DNA from: Pukyongia salina
GTDB taxonomy: Bacteria; Bacteroidota; Bacteroidia; Flavobacteriales; Flavobacteriaceae
DNA: 64,000 nt
Reading direction: 5' to 3'
Assembly (NCBI RefSeq): GCF_002966125.1
Contig: NZ_CP027062.1
Location: 3,024,501 to 3,088,500, forward strand
The notes under the pieces are model-generated. The model saw only the letters and a program-made list of their open reading frames with translations. It ran no database searches and was not told where the DNA came from. Both the position numbers and the translations under genes were made by a program. This document shows positions 17,133 to 25,967 of this stretch, in pieces. Each line of letters begins with the position of its first letter. Position 1 is the stretch's first letter.

Positions 17133-19027
17133 AAGCGCCCCTACAGATATTACAGGAATACTTCGGGTATTCGTCATTTCGACCTCTGCAAGAGGAGATC
17201 ATCACTTCGGTGATACACGGCAACGACACGGTAGCTTTATTACCCACAGGAGGTGGTAAATCCCTGTGTTTTCAGGTACCTGCACTATGCCTTGGAGGAA
17301 TTTGCATTGTGATATCTCCCCTGGTAGCCCTCATGAACGACCAGATCATGAGGCTAAAGGAAGCCGGAATAAAAGCCTTACACCTTTCGGGAGGGCTGTC
17401 CTTTGACGAACTGAATATCGCCCTCGATAATGCGATGTACGGTAACTTCTCATTTCTCTATCTGTCTCCAGAGCGGCTTCAGCAGGAGATCGTACAGTTG
17501 GCCATACAAAAGATGAATGTGAGTTTGATCGCTGTAGATGAGGCACATTGTATTTCGCAATGGGGAAACGATTTCAGGCCTTCTTATAAAAATATTACCC
17601 TGCTCAGGGAAATGCATCCCCTAGTGCCTTTTATAGCACTAACGGCCACAGCTACTCCCGAAGTTTTAGCCGATACGATCTCAGAATTAAAGCTGGAGCT
17701 CCCTAAGGTCTTCAAAAGTTCGTTTTACCGGCCCAACCTGGCCTACAAAACCATGAAGGTTGAGGATAAACTATATCATATTCAGCAATTACTTCAGAAA
17801 GAATCCTTATCATCTATAATCTATGTTCGGTCTAGAAGCATGGCCGTTGAAACCAGTGAACATCTAAACAGTCTGGGCATTCGTTCAACATTCTATCACG
17901 GAGGGATCTCTGCAGAAATTCGCCAGCAGCGGCTGGAACAATGGAAAAACGGGCTTATACCTGCGATGGTTGCCACCAATGCCTTTGGAATGGGGATAGA
18001 TCATGCCAATGTGCGGTATGTATTTCACCTGCAGTTACCCGAAAGCCTTGAGAGTTATTTCCAGGAGGCCGGAAGGGCCGGAAGGGATGGTAAAAGGGCT
18101 GAAGCCCTGTTGCTTTATAATGATCACGATAAGACTTTGGTGCGCAAACAGTTTATCGACTCCCTGCCTCGTAAAAAAGATCTTAAGAAGGTATATCACA
18201 GTCTAATGAACTATTTCCGCATCCCATATGGGGAGGGCGAATTTGCCACTTTTGCTTTTAATTTTACTGAATTCTGCAAGACCTATTCGTTTGCGTCTGT
18301 GCTTACCTATAATGCGCTTACCACCCTGGACCGCCTTGGTGTCCTGCAATTATCCAGGCAATTTGGAAGGAGATCCACCCTTAAATTTAAGGTATCTTCG
18401 GAAAGATTGCTGGCTTATTTTGGGAAAGACCCACAAGTATCCCTGATTGGGAAGACCTTTTTACGGGTATACGGAGGTATTTTCGAACTTGCCACCCCGG
18501 TGAACCTGGATCTCATCGCCTCCAAGACGGGGCAAACTTCAGAAACCATTGTAGCGGCACTTAAAAAAATGGAGCGTGATGGTGTAGCCGAAGTCCAGCT
18601 TTACGATACAGATGCCGTGATCACCTTTCTAGTGCCACGGGAAGACGACAGGACCATCAATAGGATGGCTGTGGGTGTCCATGAACTAAATGATAAAAAA
18701 GTAAACCAGGTTGAAGCGCTGTTGCAGTATGTAGAAAATAACTTTACGTGTAAAAGTGAGCAACTGTTACAATACTTTGGGGAGGAGAACACAGAGCGGT
18801 GCGGTATATGCTCGGTTTGTATAAAAGACAACAGGGATAATGAACGGAGGGACCTGAAGTCGATTTCGGAACAAGTGCTCACCCTGATGGAATCTGGTGA
18901 ATTTAGTTCGAGAGAAATATGCGAAAGGTTTACTTTTGACGAAGAGAAGATCCTGAAAGTTTTGAGAGCGTTACTGGATGCCGGAAAAATAGGATTAAAC
19001 CCCAAAAACGAGTATTATATATTGTGA
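17129..19027 (+). CDS. recQ: ATP-dependent DNA helicase RecQ
   Basis: 632 residues with a TTG start overlapping the preceding stop. The helicase core shows the RecQ motif 0 region YFGYSSFRPLQEEII, Walker A LLPTGGGKSLCF, motif II VDEAHCISQWG and motif III LTATATPEV. Motifs V/VI read ATNAFGMGIDHANVRYVFH and QEAGRAGRDG. A C-terminal zinc-binding cluster (CGICSVC preceded by a Cys in FTCKSEQLL) closes the RQC-like part. RecQ unwinds DNA during recombination repair. fmt follows with a 4-bp overlap (GTGA). Confidence 0.95.
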   Translation: MKAPLQILQEYFGYSSFRPLQEEIITSVIHGNDTVALLPTGGGKSLCFQVPALCLGGICIVISPLVALMNDQIMRLKEAGIKALHLSGGLSFDELNIALDNAMYGNFSFLYLSPERLQQEIVQLAIQKMNVSLIAVDEAHCISQWGNDFRPSYKNITLLREMHPLVPFIALTATATPEVLADTISELKLELPKVFKSSFYRPNLAYKTMKVEDKLYHIQQLLQKESLSSIIYVRSRSMAVETSEHLNSLGIRSTFYHGGISAEIRQQRLEQWKNGLIPAMVATNAFGMGIDHANVRYVFHLQLPESLESYFQEAGRAGRDGKRAEALLLYNDHDKTLVRKQFIDSLPRKKDLKKVYHSLMNYFRIPYGEGEFATFAFNFTEFCKTYSFASVLTYNALTTLDRLGVLQLSRQFGRRSTLKFKVSSERLLAYFGKDPQVSLIGKTFLRVYGGIFELATPVNLDLIASKTGQTSETIVAALKKMERDGVAEVQLYDTDAVITFLVPREDDRTINRMAVGVHELNDKKVNQVEALLQYVENNFTCKSEQLLQYFGEENTERCGICSVCIKDNRDNERRDLKSISEQVLTLMESGEFSSREICERFTFDEEKILKVLRALLDAGKIGLNPKNEYYIL

Positions 19028-19974
19028 TGAGAGATTTACGAATCGTATTTATGGGAACCCCGGGTTTTGCCGTTGGGGTATTACAATCGCTAGTGGAGAG
19101 CGGTGCCAACATAGTGGGCGTGATCACCGCCCCGGATAAGCCTGCTGGTCGTGGCCGCAAGTTAAGAGGCTCTGCGGTTAAGGAATATGCGGTATCTAAG
19201 AACCTGAGGTTACTTCAGCCAAAAAACTTAAAGGACGAGAACTTTCTTTTCCAACTGCGCGCGCTGGAAGCGAATTTACAGATCGTAGTAGCATTCCGGA
19301 TGTTACCGAAAGTAGTTTGGGCCATGCCCGAATACGGCACCTTTAATCTGCATGCCTCCCTCCTGCCCCAATACCGGGGTGCTGCGCCCATTAACTGGGC
19401 AATCATGAATGGGGAATCGACCACAGGAGTGACCACTTTCTTTATTGATGAGAAGATCGATACCGGGGCCATTATTGCGAAAAAAGAAATCTCGATCGCG
19501 CGGGACGAAACTGCAGGCAGCCTGCATGACAAGCTTATGGACCTGGGAGCTGATCTTGTGCTGGAAACCGTAAAGATGATTGCAGAAGGTGATGTACCTA
19601 CCGAAGTTCAATCTTCGGCCGATCAATTGAAGGAAGCCCCCAAGTTAAATAATGAGAACACCAGAATTGACTGGTCTAAACCAGCCGGGGAGATAAAAGC
19701 GCATATTAGAGGGCTGGATCCCTATCCTGCAGCCTGGTGCTACCTGGTAAATGGAGGGGAAGAATTGAAAACGAAGATCTTTGGAGTTTCATGGGTGGAC
19801 TGTGAACATGAACATCCGGAGGGCAAGCTTATTTATGATAAAAAGAATATATGGGTGGCCTTGGAAAACGGACTTCTGGAAATAAAGGAATTACAACTTC
19901 CCGGGAAACGGAAAATGAAAAGTATTGACCTTATAAACGGATTTACTTTTGAAGCCGATGCGAAAGTAGTGTAA
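19024..19974 (+). CDS. fmt: Methionyl-tRNA formyltransferase
   Basis: 316 residues. It formylates initiator Met-tRNA using 10-formyl-tetrahydrofolate. The formyltransferase domain (about 1-190) has VFMGTPGFAVGVL, the catalytic NLHASLLPQYRGAAPINW (108-125) and FFIDEKIDTGAI (139-150). The C-terminal tRNA-binding domain follows (DWSKPAGEIKAHIRGLDPYP...). Start may be GTG 19024 (overlapping the recQ TGA) or ATG 19027. The ATPase-recQ-fmt chain has overlapping ends, so all three are likely co-translated. Confidence 0.96.
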   Translation: MMRDLRIVFMGTPGFAVGVLQSLVESGANIVGVITAPDKPAGRGRKLRGSAVKEYAVSKNLRLLQPKNLKDENFLFQLRALEANLQIVVAFRMLPKVVWAMPEYGTFNLHASLLPQYRGAAPINWAIMNGESTTGVTTFFIDEKIDTGAIIAKKEISIARDETAGSLHDKLMDLGADLVLETVKMIAEGDVPTEVQSSADQLKEAPKLNNENTRIDWSKPAGEIKAHIRGLDPYPAAWCYLVNGGEELKTKIFGVSWVDCEHEHPEGKLIYDKKNIWVALENGLLEIKELQLPGKRKMKSIDLINGFTFEADAKVV

Positions 19975-20078
19975 ACCCTTATCACTACTGAATCCATGAA
20001 ATTTTAACAGAAATGGCTGGTCTTTATTAACAAAGGAGCTGACTTATCAACAAAAACGGCGATTTAGCGCGTCATTAC

Positions 20079-20108
20079 TTGCGTGATACGATAATCCGAC
20101 TAAATTTG
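20079..20108 (+). promoter_or_regulatory. Bacteroidota-type promoter of the HU gene
   Basis: TTG at 20079-20081 and TAAATTTG at 20101-20108 are separated by exactly 19 bases, matching the Bacteroidota consensus TTG-N19-TAnnTTTG. The start codon of the HU gene lies 52 bp downstream. Confidence 0.75.
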
Positions 20109-20160
20109 TAGAGCAAATAATTTAAAGTTTAACCAACAATTTAATTTTAAACAGATAACT

Positions 20161-20433
20161 ATGAACAAATCAGATTTAATCGATGGCATGGCAGAAGATG
20201 CTGGAATCACCAAAGCTGCTGCAAAAAAAGCATTAGAATCTTTCTTAGGAAATGTAGAAAAATCACTTAAGAAAGGAAACAGAGTTTCTCTAGTTGGTTT
20301 CGGATCTTGGTCGGTTTCAAGAAGAGCTGCAAGAGAAGGAAGAAATCCACAAACAGGTAAAACTATTAAGATCGCCGCTAAAAATGTAGTGAAGTTCAAA
20401 GCAGGATCAGATCTTTCAAATTCTGTGAACTAA
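20161..20433 (+). CDS. HU family DNA-binding protein
   Basis: 90 residues, standard HU length. The N-terminal helices read NKSDLIDGMAEDAGITKAAA; the DNA-binding arm has GFGSWSVSRRAAREGRNPQT followed by AAKNVVKFKAGSDL. HU bends and compacts DNA and serves as an architectural factor in recombination. It has its own promoter and terminator and is a single-gene unit, consistent with high expression. Confidence 0.95.
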   Translation: MNKSDLIDGMAEDAGITKAAAKKALESFLGNVEKSLKKGNRVSLVGFGSWSVSRRAAREGRNPQTGKTIKIAAKNVVKFKAGSDLSNSVN

Positions 20434-20460
20434 GTTTAAGAAACTAAAATTCTTCATGAA

Positions 20461-20486
20461 CCCTGCAATTTTGCAGGGTTTTTTTT
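20461..20486 (+). terminator. Intrinsic terminator of HU gene
   Basis: CCCTGCAA / TTGCAGGG forms a perfect 8-bp stem followed by eight T residues, 27 bp after the HU stop codon. Confidence 0.88.
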
Positions 20487-20564
20487 GTTCAAAAGTGAAG
20501 GGAGAGCATAGGAAGTTGTATTTTAACAAATTAATACTTAGATTTAATTGTACAAACTAACCGC

Positions 20565-21125
20565 ATGACTACACTTAAACCTGATAAAGGGGTATTGTTG
20601 GTAGCAGAACCATCCATTATAGGAGATGTATCCTTTAATCGATCGGTGGTTTTATTAGCCGAATACAATGAGAGCGGTTCGGTGGGTTTTATACTCAATA
20701 AACCTTTAAAGTACAAACTCAAAGATTTTATTCCCGAGATCACCTCAAATCTTGAAGTTTATAACGGCGGTCCTGTAGAACAGGACAATCTTTATTTTAT
20801 TCATAAAGTGCCCGAACTTATACCAGAAAGTGTAGAGATCTCTAATGGTATTTACTGGGGAGGCGATTTCAGTGCTATCATGGATCTATTAAAGGAGGAT
20901 GTGCTTAAAAAGGAACAAATCCGTTTCTTCCTGGGCTATTCCGGCTGGTCCAGCGAGCAACTGGAAAGCGAGCTAGAGGTTCACAGTTGGGTAGTAACTC
21001 CAAATATATACAAGAATAAGATCCTGGGTAAATCCAATAATAATTTCTGGAAAGAGAAAATGCTTGAATTTGGCGGCGATTATGTGATCTGGTCTAACGC
21101 ACCCGAAGACCCCAGCAATAACTAA
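20565..21125 (+). CDS. YqgE/AlgH family protein
   Basis: 186 residues. The conserved start KPDKGVLLVAEPSIIGDVSF and R-S-V-V-L-L-A-E-Y, then GSVGFILNKPL, NGGPVEQDNLYFIH and IRFFLGYSGWSSEQLESE mark the YqgE/AlgH family. Its function is poorly defined (DUF179). No signal peptide. It stands alone and runs convergently toward the class IV aminotransferase gene (22 bp between stops). Confidence 0.92.
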   Translation: MTTLKPDKGVLLVAEPSIIGDVSFNRSVVLLAEYNESGSVGFILNKPLKYKLKDFIPEITSNLEVYNGGPVEQDNLYFIHKVPELIPESVEISNGIYWGGDFSAIMDLLKEDVLKKEQIRFFLGYSGWSSEQLESELEVHSWVVTPNIYKNKILGKSNNNFWKEKMLEFGGDYVIWSNAPEDPSNN

Positions 21126-21146
21126 ACATTTTACTGAAAAACTTAT

Positions 21147-21995
21147 TTATCCCAGCCGGGCCTTTACATTGAGTTTGGCCAGCAGCTCCTTTGCAGCTTT
21201 ATTTTCAAACACTTTCTTTCGGTATTTAGTAACCGGTTGAATTCCCGTGATCACGTTTGTAATGAACAATTCATCGGCCTTTTGCAGTTCGAAGGGCGAA
21301 ACCGTTTCTTCTTCAAGAATATAATCGGGAAGGAGGCCAATGATATCGATCATTTGCTTCCGAAGAACCCCTTTTAAACAACCGTCGCTTAAAGGAGGGG
21401 TTTTGATCTTATAACCATTCACCAGAAAGATATTGCCATTAAGGGCTTCAACCACCATTTTATTCTCATTGAGAAGCAGGCAGTTCTGGTAATCGTTTTC
21501 AGCAGCAAAAACACTACCTAAAACATGTATCACCTTGTTGTTGGTTTTGAGGGTAGAAAGTAATCCGGAGTTGAGATAATGATCTTTAAAGAGTTCGATC
21601 TCATAGGGTTCTTCTGAAATGGTATAGAACGGAGAATCCAGTTTTTCTATCTGGATAAGGTACTCTATATGATTGGTTTGAGGTGCGTATTTACCACCCC
21701 AGGATCGCCATACCGTAAACCGCACCCGGCAGGTGTCCTTTATGGCGTTAGACGCGGTAATGGTTTTATCGATCTCGGCATCTATGAATTCTGGTGTGAA
21801 TTCCATTGGGATCTCCATACGAAGTATTCGCATGGCCGACATCAGCCTGAAATAGTGATCTTCCCAAAAAAGTAGCTTCCCCCCTGCGTAGCGGATCGTC
21901 TCAAATACACTGTCGCCAAAATGCAAGCCTCGATTATTAACCGGAATTGTAGCATTTTCTGCTTCGAGCAGGGAACCGTTATAATTTGTCATCAT
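21147..21995 (-). CDS. Aminotransferase class IV (PLP-dependent)
   Basis: 282 residues. Fold-type IV PLP enzyme hallmarks: NRGLHFGDSVFETIRYAGG (about 20-38), a candidate PLP Lys in STLKTNNKVIHVLG, EALNGNIFLV and GCLKGVLRKQMIDI. The family includes branched-chain aminotransferases and 4-amino-4-deoxychorismate lyases; the shorter, divergent sequence fits an aminodeoxychorismate lyase-like or D-amino acid aminotransferase-like member, not resolved here. Single gene; ATG at 21995 (MMTN) or the next codon. Confidence 0.88.
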   Translation of the reverse strand: MMTNYNGSLLEAENATIPVNNRGLHFGDSVFETIRYAGGKLLFWEDHYFRLMSAMRILRMEIPMEFTPEFIDAEIDKTITASNAIKDTCRVRFTVWRSWGGKYAPQTNHIEYLIQIEKLDSPFYTISEEPYEIELFKDHYLNSGLLSTLKTNNKVIHVLGSVFAAENDYQNCLLLNENKMVVEALNGNIFLVNGYKIKTPPLSDGCLKGVLRKQMIDIIGLLPDYILEEETVSPFELQKADELFITNVITGIQPVTKYRKKVFENKAAKELLAKLNVKARLG

Positions 21996-22146
21996 GAAAT
22001 AGAGCCGTTATTCGAGCCGACAAAGATACAGTTTTAAGCTGTGTAATATAAATTGGGTATGGCTAACGAATGTATGAAATGCTCCATAATGCATCGTAGC
22101 TACAAACCGTTGAACCTAAAAACAAAAATATTCTTGTGAGGAAGAC

Positions 22147-22164
22147 GGAAGCCTAAAGGCTTCC
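22147..22164 (-). terminator. Possible terminator of the START-like gene
   Basis: GGAAGCC TAAA GGCTTCC is a perfect 7-bp stem 30 bp after the stop of the START-like gene (minus strand). The T-tract on the minus side is weak, so confidence is low. Confidence 0.35.
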
Positions 22165-22193
22165 AGGATATTTTTTGAAACAATGATGGCAGA

Positions 22194-22583
22194 TCAGGTA
22201 GAGCCAAGAATATGCTTAAGGTTAGAGATCATGTTGGTCCACAGCATTTTGCCCTCTTCTACTTCCTCTTCATCCTCGGCAAAATCTGTTACCATTAGGG
22301 AAACATCTTTGGTGATCTCATCCACCTGGATGCGCAGCTCGAAGTAATAATTGGTGTCTTCGTCCTCCACCCATCTGAATTTAATACGTTCACCACTCTT
22401 TTTACCAAGAAGTTTAGCCTTTTCCTCGCTACCCTCCCAGATAAATGTAAAATACTCTCCCCGGGAGTTCACATTGTCTGCATACCATTCGCTCATTCCG
22501 GAGGGCGTTGAGATATACTGATACAGCAGTGATGGTGACACTTGTATCGGGAATTCCATTTCGTATTTTACTTTGTCTTCCAT
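22194..22583 (-). CDS. START-like (SRPBCC) domain protein
   Basis: 129 residues of the SRPBCC superfamily: an opening strand KVKYEMEFPIQVSPSLLYQYI, STPSGMSEWYADNV, then YFTFIWEGSEEKAKLL, and a final helix MLWTNMISNLKHIL. It is similar in architecture to AHSA1-like ligand-binding proteins. It has no signal and no identifiable ligand. Divergent from the patatin gene; the 177-bp spacer between them carries A/T-rich sequence with TTTGAC that might serve a promoter. Confidence 0.8.
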   Translation of the reverse strand: MEDKVKYEMEFPIQVSPSLLYQYISTPSGMSEWYADNVNSRGEYFTFIWEGSEEKAKLLGKKSGERIKFRWVEDEDTNYYFELRIQVDEITKDVSLMVTDFAEDEEEVEEGKMLWTNMISNLKHILGST

Positions 22584-22760
22584 AGGATTTTGGTTAGCAG
22601 GAGCCCAATATAAATATTAATTGCAAACTGCCAAAAGTCTGGGATAGGTTTTTTGATTTATTCGATTAAATACAAATAGCTGTGCGTAATAGTTTGACAG
22701 GAGTCATATTTCTTCGTAATTTTTGTACTTACTTTTGAACTTAAAATTGGACCAAAAAAA

Positions 22761-23531
22761 ATGAATCTGGGGGTAGTTCTTTCGGGAGGAGGCATAAGGG
22801 GTGTAGCTCACATTGGAGCCCTTCAGGCGATGGAGGAATTTAATCTGAAACCCACTCATATTTCGGGTACCAGTGCCGGGGCCATTGTTGGAGGGTTGTA
22901 CGCTGCTGGAATAGAATGTTCGGAGATCCTTAAGTTTTTTAAAACCATTCCCATCTTCCAGCGGAGCAGGTACGCCCGCAGGAAACCGGGTTTTATCGAT
23001 TCGGAAAAATTCTATGATGAATTCAGGAATTACATGCAGAAAGACGATTTTAGTTCCTTACAAACCACCTTATACGTAACTGCCACCGACCTATTAAAAG
23101 GCACTCTTAAGATATTTCATGAAGGGGAGCTTATCCGGCCTATACTTGCATCGGCTTCGTTTCCGGGCCTGTTCTCACCCGTGGAGATAGGGGATTCTCA
23201 TTATATAGATGGGGGTGTTTTCAATAATTTTCCTGTAGAACCCCTTAGACCCGTATGTGATAAGATCATTGGGGTGTATGTAAATCCTGTAAAGCCAGTG
23301 GGGATCGACAAGTTAAAGCATTCCTACAATGTTGTTGAACGCGCGTATAAGTTGAAGTCGGCCGCAGACTCCATCTTAAAGTTCAAGCAGTGTGATCTGG
23401 TGATATCACCCTCCGATCTCAGTTTATTTGGTACTTTCGATATGAAGTACACCGATGCTATTTACGATATAGGATATAGAGAAACAAAGCGCCTTCTTGA
23501 GGCAAAGCTTGAAGTACTGGTAAACTCCTGA
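22761..23531 (+). CDS. Patatin-like phospholipase
   Basis: 256 residues. The oxyanion motif LSGGGIRGVAHIGAL opens the protein, the nucleophile Ser lies in GTSAGA (about residues 37-42), and the catalytic Asp in DGGVFNNFP (about 153-161). Patatin-like lipases hydrolyse acyl esters of phospholipids or related lipids. There is no signal peptide, so it is likely cytoplasmic or peripheral. Single gene upstream of tRNA-Met. Confidence 0.92.
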   Translation: MNLGVVLSGGGIRGVAHIGALQAMEEFNLKPTHISGTSAGAIVGGLYAAGIECSEILKFFKTIPIFQRSRYARRKPGFIDSEKFYDEFRNYMQKDDFSSLQTTLYVTATDLLKGTLKIFHEGELIRPILASASFPGLFSPVEIGDSHYIDGGVFNNFPVEPLRPVCDKIIGVYVNPVKPVGIDKLKHSYNVVERAYKLKSAADSILKFKQCDLVISPSDLSLFGTFDMKYTDAIYDIGYRETKRLLEAKLEVLVNS

Positions 23532-23705
23532 AACGAACTATAAGGAGGAAGCGGCGATGAAGTGGATTCGAAACACGAATAACATCAAGGCATAACCTTC
23601 CAACCCCTACCCTACGCATAAAACAAGGATTGGTTGTAAGTGGTAGCCTAATAAAGAAGGATGCAAATAATTAGATTATAAATTTTTTCCGGTCGATTTT
23701 GTTTT

Positions 23706-23713
23706 TATCTTTG
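23706..23713 (+). promoter_or_regulatory. Candidate -7 box of the tRNA-Met gene
   Basis: TATCTTTG matches TAnnTTTG and lies 12 bp before the first tRNA base. The -33 position is T-rich but has no TTG. Confidence 0.5.
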
Positions 23714-23725
23714 CGCCTCAAATAT

Positions 23726-23799
23726 GGCGAGGTAGCTCAGGTGGTTAGAGCGTCGGATTCATAACCCGGAGGTCAGGAGTTCAAGTCTCCTTCTCGCTA
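23726..23799 (+). tRNA. tRNA-Met (anticodon CAT)
   Basis: A 74-nt cloverleaf can be folded. The acceptor GGCGAGG pairs with TCTCGCT (two G-U pairs), the D-stem is GCTC/GAGC, the anticodon loop TTCATAA contains CAT, and the T-arm has GGAGTTCAAGTCTCC. The 3' CCA is not encoded. One mismatch sits at the base of the anticodon loop (A31-C39). The gene marks the end of the conserved core segment. Confidence 0.93.
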
Positions 23800-24055
23800 C
23801 AAGGACGAAAGTCATATAATAAGGTGGTTTAACGAAAGTTAGGCCGCTTTTTTTTATAGGGTAGAATGGTGAGATTTTGAGGGTAAAAAATTGGAGTGAT
23901 TGGGTCCGGCTCATAGAATATAGTGAATTTGAAGTAAATATTGTTCTAATGTGGGCAACAAATAGACACCATAACATCATATTTGAATAAATATAAGAAG
24001 AACATGAATTATCCTGCTTATATTCCATCTAATATCTAAAAATGTGGCCTCTACC

Positions 24056-24835
24056 CTATTTTCCATCGCTGGATTCCAAATCCCGATCTATCATATCGAT
24101 TAGTTTATGACACAGATCCTTCATTTCCGTGAACTGAGAGTTCATAGTAGTATGTTCAAAAACAGCCATTACAAAGCCATTTTTGTGTTTTAGATTTTTC
24201 AACATTGCTTCGTAGTTCGTTCTGGAGAGGCTAACATTCTCGCCGGCTTGTCCGTTGGAAACCTGATAGGTGTAATTCTTCACGAGATCATTCATATCCA
24301 GCATTGCGTAAACAGGTTCGTAGATCAACAACTCCATATCATATCTATAATGATCTTCTTCATTCTTTAATTTATGATAGAGCGCCTGTAAATTGAGAAG
24401 TTCATTTTTTATAGAATCGTTAGATATGATCCCCAAATTTCCCGAATTGACCAGTTCCTGGTACGTATTGTCGTGTAAGGTGAATTTATACCAGATATAT
24501 ACGTTGGTTGCGTGCAAATTCAAGTCGTTAAGATCTTCCAGGGGTTTCCCTTCGTAATATTCTAAAACCTTATTCGCAGATTCGATACTCGCATTTCCCG
24601 ATTTCAGGTAATTATTTAATTCGTCAACGTTTAAGTTGAGATCTACCTGTAAGTTATGCAAGTATTTAACTTCCTGGTTTCTAATTTTTCGCGCTTCGTT
24701 AGCATTATTGATCTGAAGCGCTATTAAGATCCCAATGACTACGAGAATGATCTCCCCAACAGCATAAAGCAGGTATTTACTGAATTTATTTTCGGTGAGG
24801 AGTCGTTGACGAATTTTCCGGAAAAACTTAATCAT
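24056..24835 (-). CDS. DUF6090 family membrane protein (copy A)
   Basis: 259 residues. It begins MIKFFRKIRQRLLTENKF, then one transmembrane helix (about residues 22-44, containing YAVGEIILVVIGILIALQINN) and a long predicted alpha-helical C-terminal part without recognisable motifs. These hallmarks define DUF6090, a Bacteroidota family of unknown function. The N-terminal ~45 residues are nearly invariant among seven copies in this window, while the rest is divergent. The 5' leader ends ACCAACCTCTAATG, shared with copies E and F. No attC-like repeat adjoins this copy. Confidence 0.85.
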   Translation of the reverse strand: MIKFFRKIRQRLLTENKFSKYLLYAVGEIILVVIGILIALQINNANEARKIRNQEVKYLHNLQVDLNLNVDELNNYLKSGNASIESANKVLEYYEGKPLEDLNDLNLHATNVYIWYKFTLHDNTYQELVNSGNLGIISNDSIKNELLNLQALYHKLKNEEDHYRYDMELLIYEPVYAMLDMNDLVKNYTYQVSNGQAGENVSLSRTNYEAMLKNLKHKNGFVMAVFEHTTMNSQFTEMKDLCHKLIDMIDRDLESSDGK

Positions 24836-24917
24836 TAGAGGTTGGTTTAGTGAAAGTTATAATTTTTATTAATATGAAGTTCAGAAAATAAAGATGCCAC
24901 TTAGTCTGATTCAAGAT

Positions 24918-25880
24918 TTATTCTAATTTATCTATGCTAATTCTATAAATATTTCCAAACCCGTTTAGGGTGCTATTGGACATTTCCTTTAATTCTTCAA
25001 CACTTTGCAGCTTTTCGTCAACATCGATAATTCGCTCGCTGGTGAAATAAAAATTGCGAGAACCCCAATCTACAAACGGACAAAAATCCAGTTTCTCCGA
25101 ATTGATCAACACCCCCAGGTTTTTGGCCGTTGTCCACTTCCCGGTATCATCTTTCCTGCTCATATACAGATCCCCTCCCCCATAGCCATCAGCCCGTCCA
25201 TACGAGCTAAATATTATTAGATCTTCTTTCGGACTTATATAAGCATTGAATTCGAAGAACGTAGAGTTTATTTCGGGCGGCAGCGGTCTTGGAGGTTGAA
25301 ATTTGCCGTGGAGCAATTCGGACATAAATATGTCCTCCCTCCCTATTCCATCATCTCTTGTTGCGGTGAAAAACAAATTTCCTTTCTCACTTAAGGAGGG
25401 GAAGAACTCATCACTTCTGCTATTGACGATCGAATCCAAGGCTACAGGTTGAGACCACCCGTTGTTATCACGATCGCTGTACCAAATATTATAATCGGTT
25501 CTTGTGCTATCGCCATAAATAGGCCGGTTGGAAGCAAAATACAGCCTGTTCCCGTTATTGCTATAAAATGGTTCTATATCCTGGTATTTACCCGAAATGT
25601 TCAGGATCTCCGGCTTAGTCCATGTAGTATCGTTCTGTTTCAATACAACCAGGCATCTTTTGTGCTGCTTGTAATCACCCAGCGTGTATATAAGCTCATT
25701 TCCCATTGGTGAAATTGCCATATCTCTTTCGTACAGTGGTGTTGAGATAAGGTTCTCTCCGAAAAGAGTTAAACTATCGGCAGTAGTTTTAATATCTAAT
25801 ACGATCTCTTGTGGATGTTCTTTGTTGTTATGACAATTCAGAAGAAAAATTGATATGATAATTATTACCTTATATTTCAT
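24918..25880 (-). CDS. PD40 beta-propeller lipoprotein
   Basis: 320 residues. The lipobox LLNC gives a lipid-anchored Cys near residue 15. Repeated short blocks (NGNRLYFASNRPIYG, KGNLFFTATRDDGIG, KEDLIIFSSYGRADGYGGGDLY, SRNFYFTSERI) are the PD40/TolB-like propeller motif. Such domains act as protein- or ligand-binding scaffolds at the periplasmic face. The gene ends 82 bp before DUF6090 copy A on the same strand; a joint transcript is possible. Confidence 0.85.
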   Translation of the reverse strand: MKYKVIIIISIFLLNCHNNKEHPQEIVLDIKTTADSLTLFGENLISTPLYERDMAISPMGNELIYTLGDYKQHKRCLVVLKQNDTTWTKPEILNISGKYQDIEPFYSNNGNRLYFASNRPIYGDSTRTDYNIWYSDRDNNGWSQPVALDSIVNSRSDEFFPSLSEKGNLFFTATRDDGIGREDIFMSELLHGKFQPPRPLPPEINSTFFEFNAYISPKEDLIIFSSYGRADGYGGGDLYMSRKDDTGKWTTAKNLGVLINSEKLDFCPFVDWGSRNFYFTSERIIDVDEKLQSVEELKEMSNSTLNGFGNIYRISIDKLE

Positions 25881-25967
25881 AAAGACCTTACTATTTTATA
25901 TATGAAAAGGCATACCCTATATACGCTCACACCTGATCTTTTAACGTGATGCCTATCTTTATCTTCG

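Noticed and set aside
23759-24028. Reading frame on the minus strand overlapping tRNA-Met, ending RRRLELLTSGL
   Set aside because: The C-terminal end is the well-known false translation of the tRNA antisense strand; no start signal or family.
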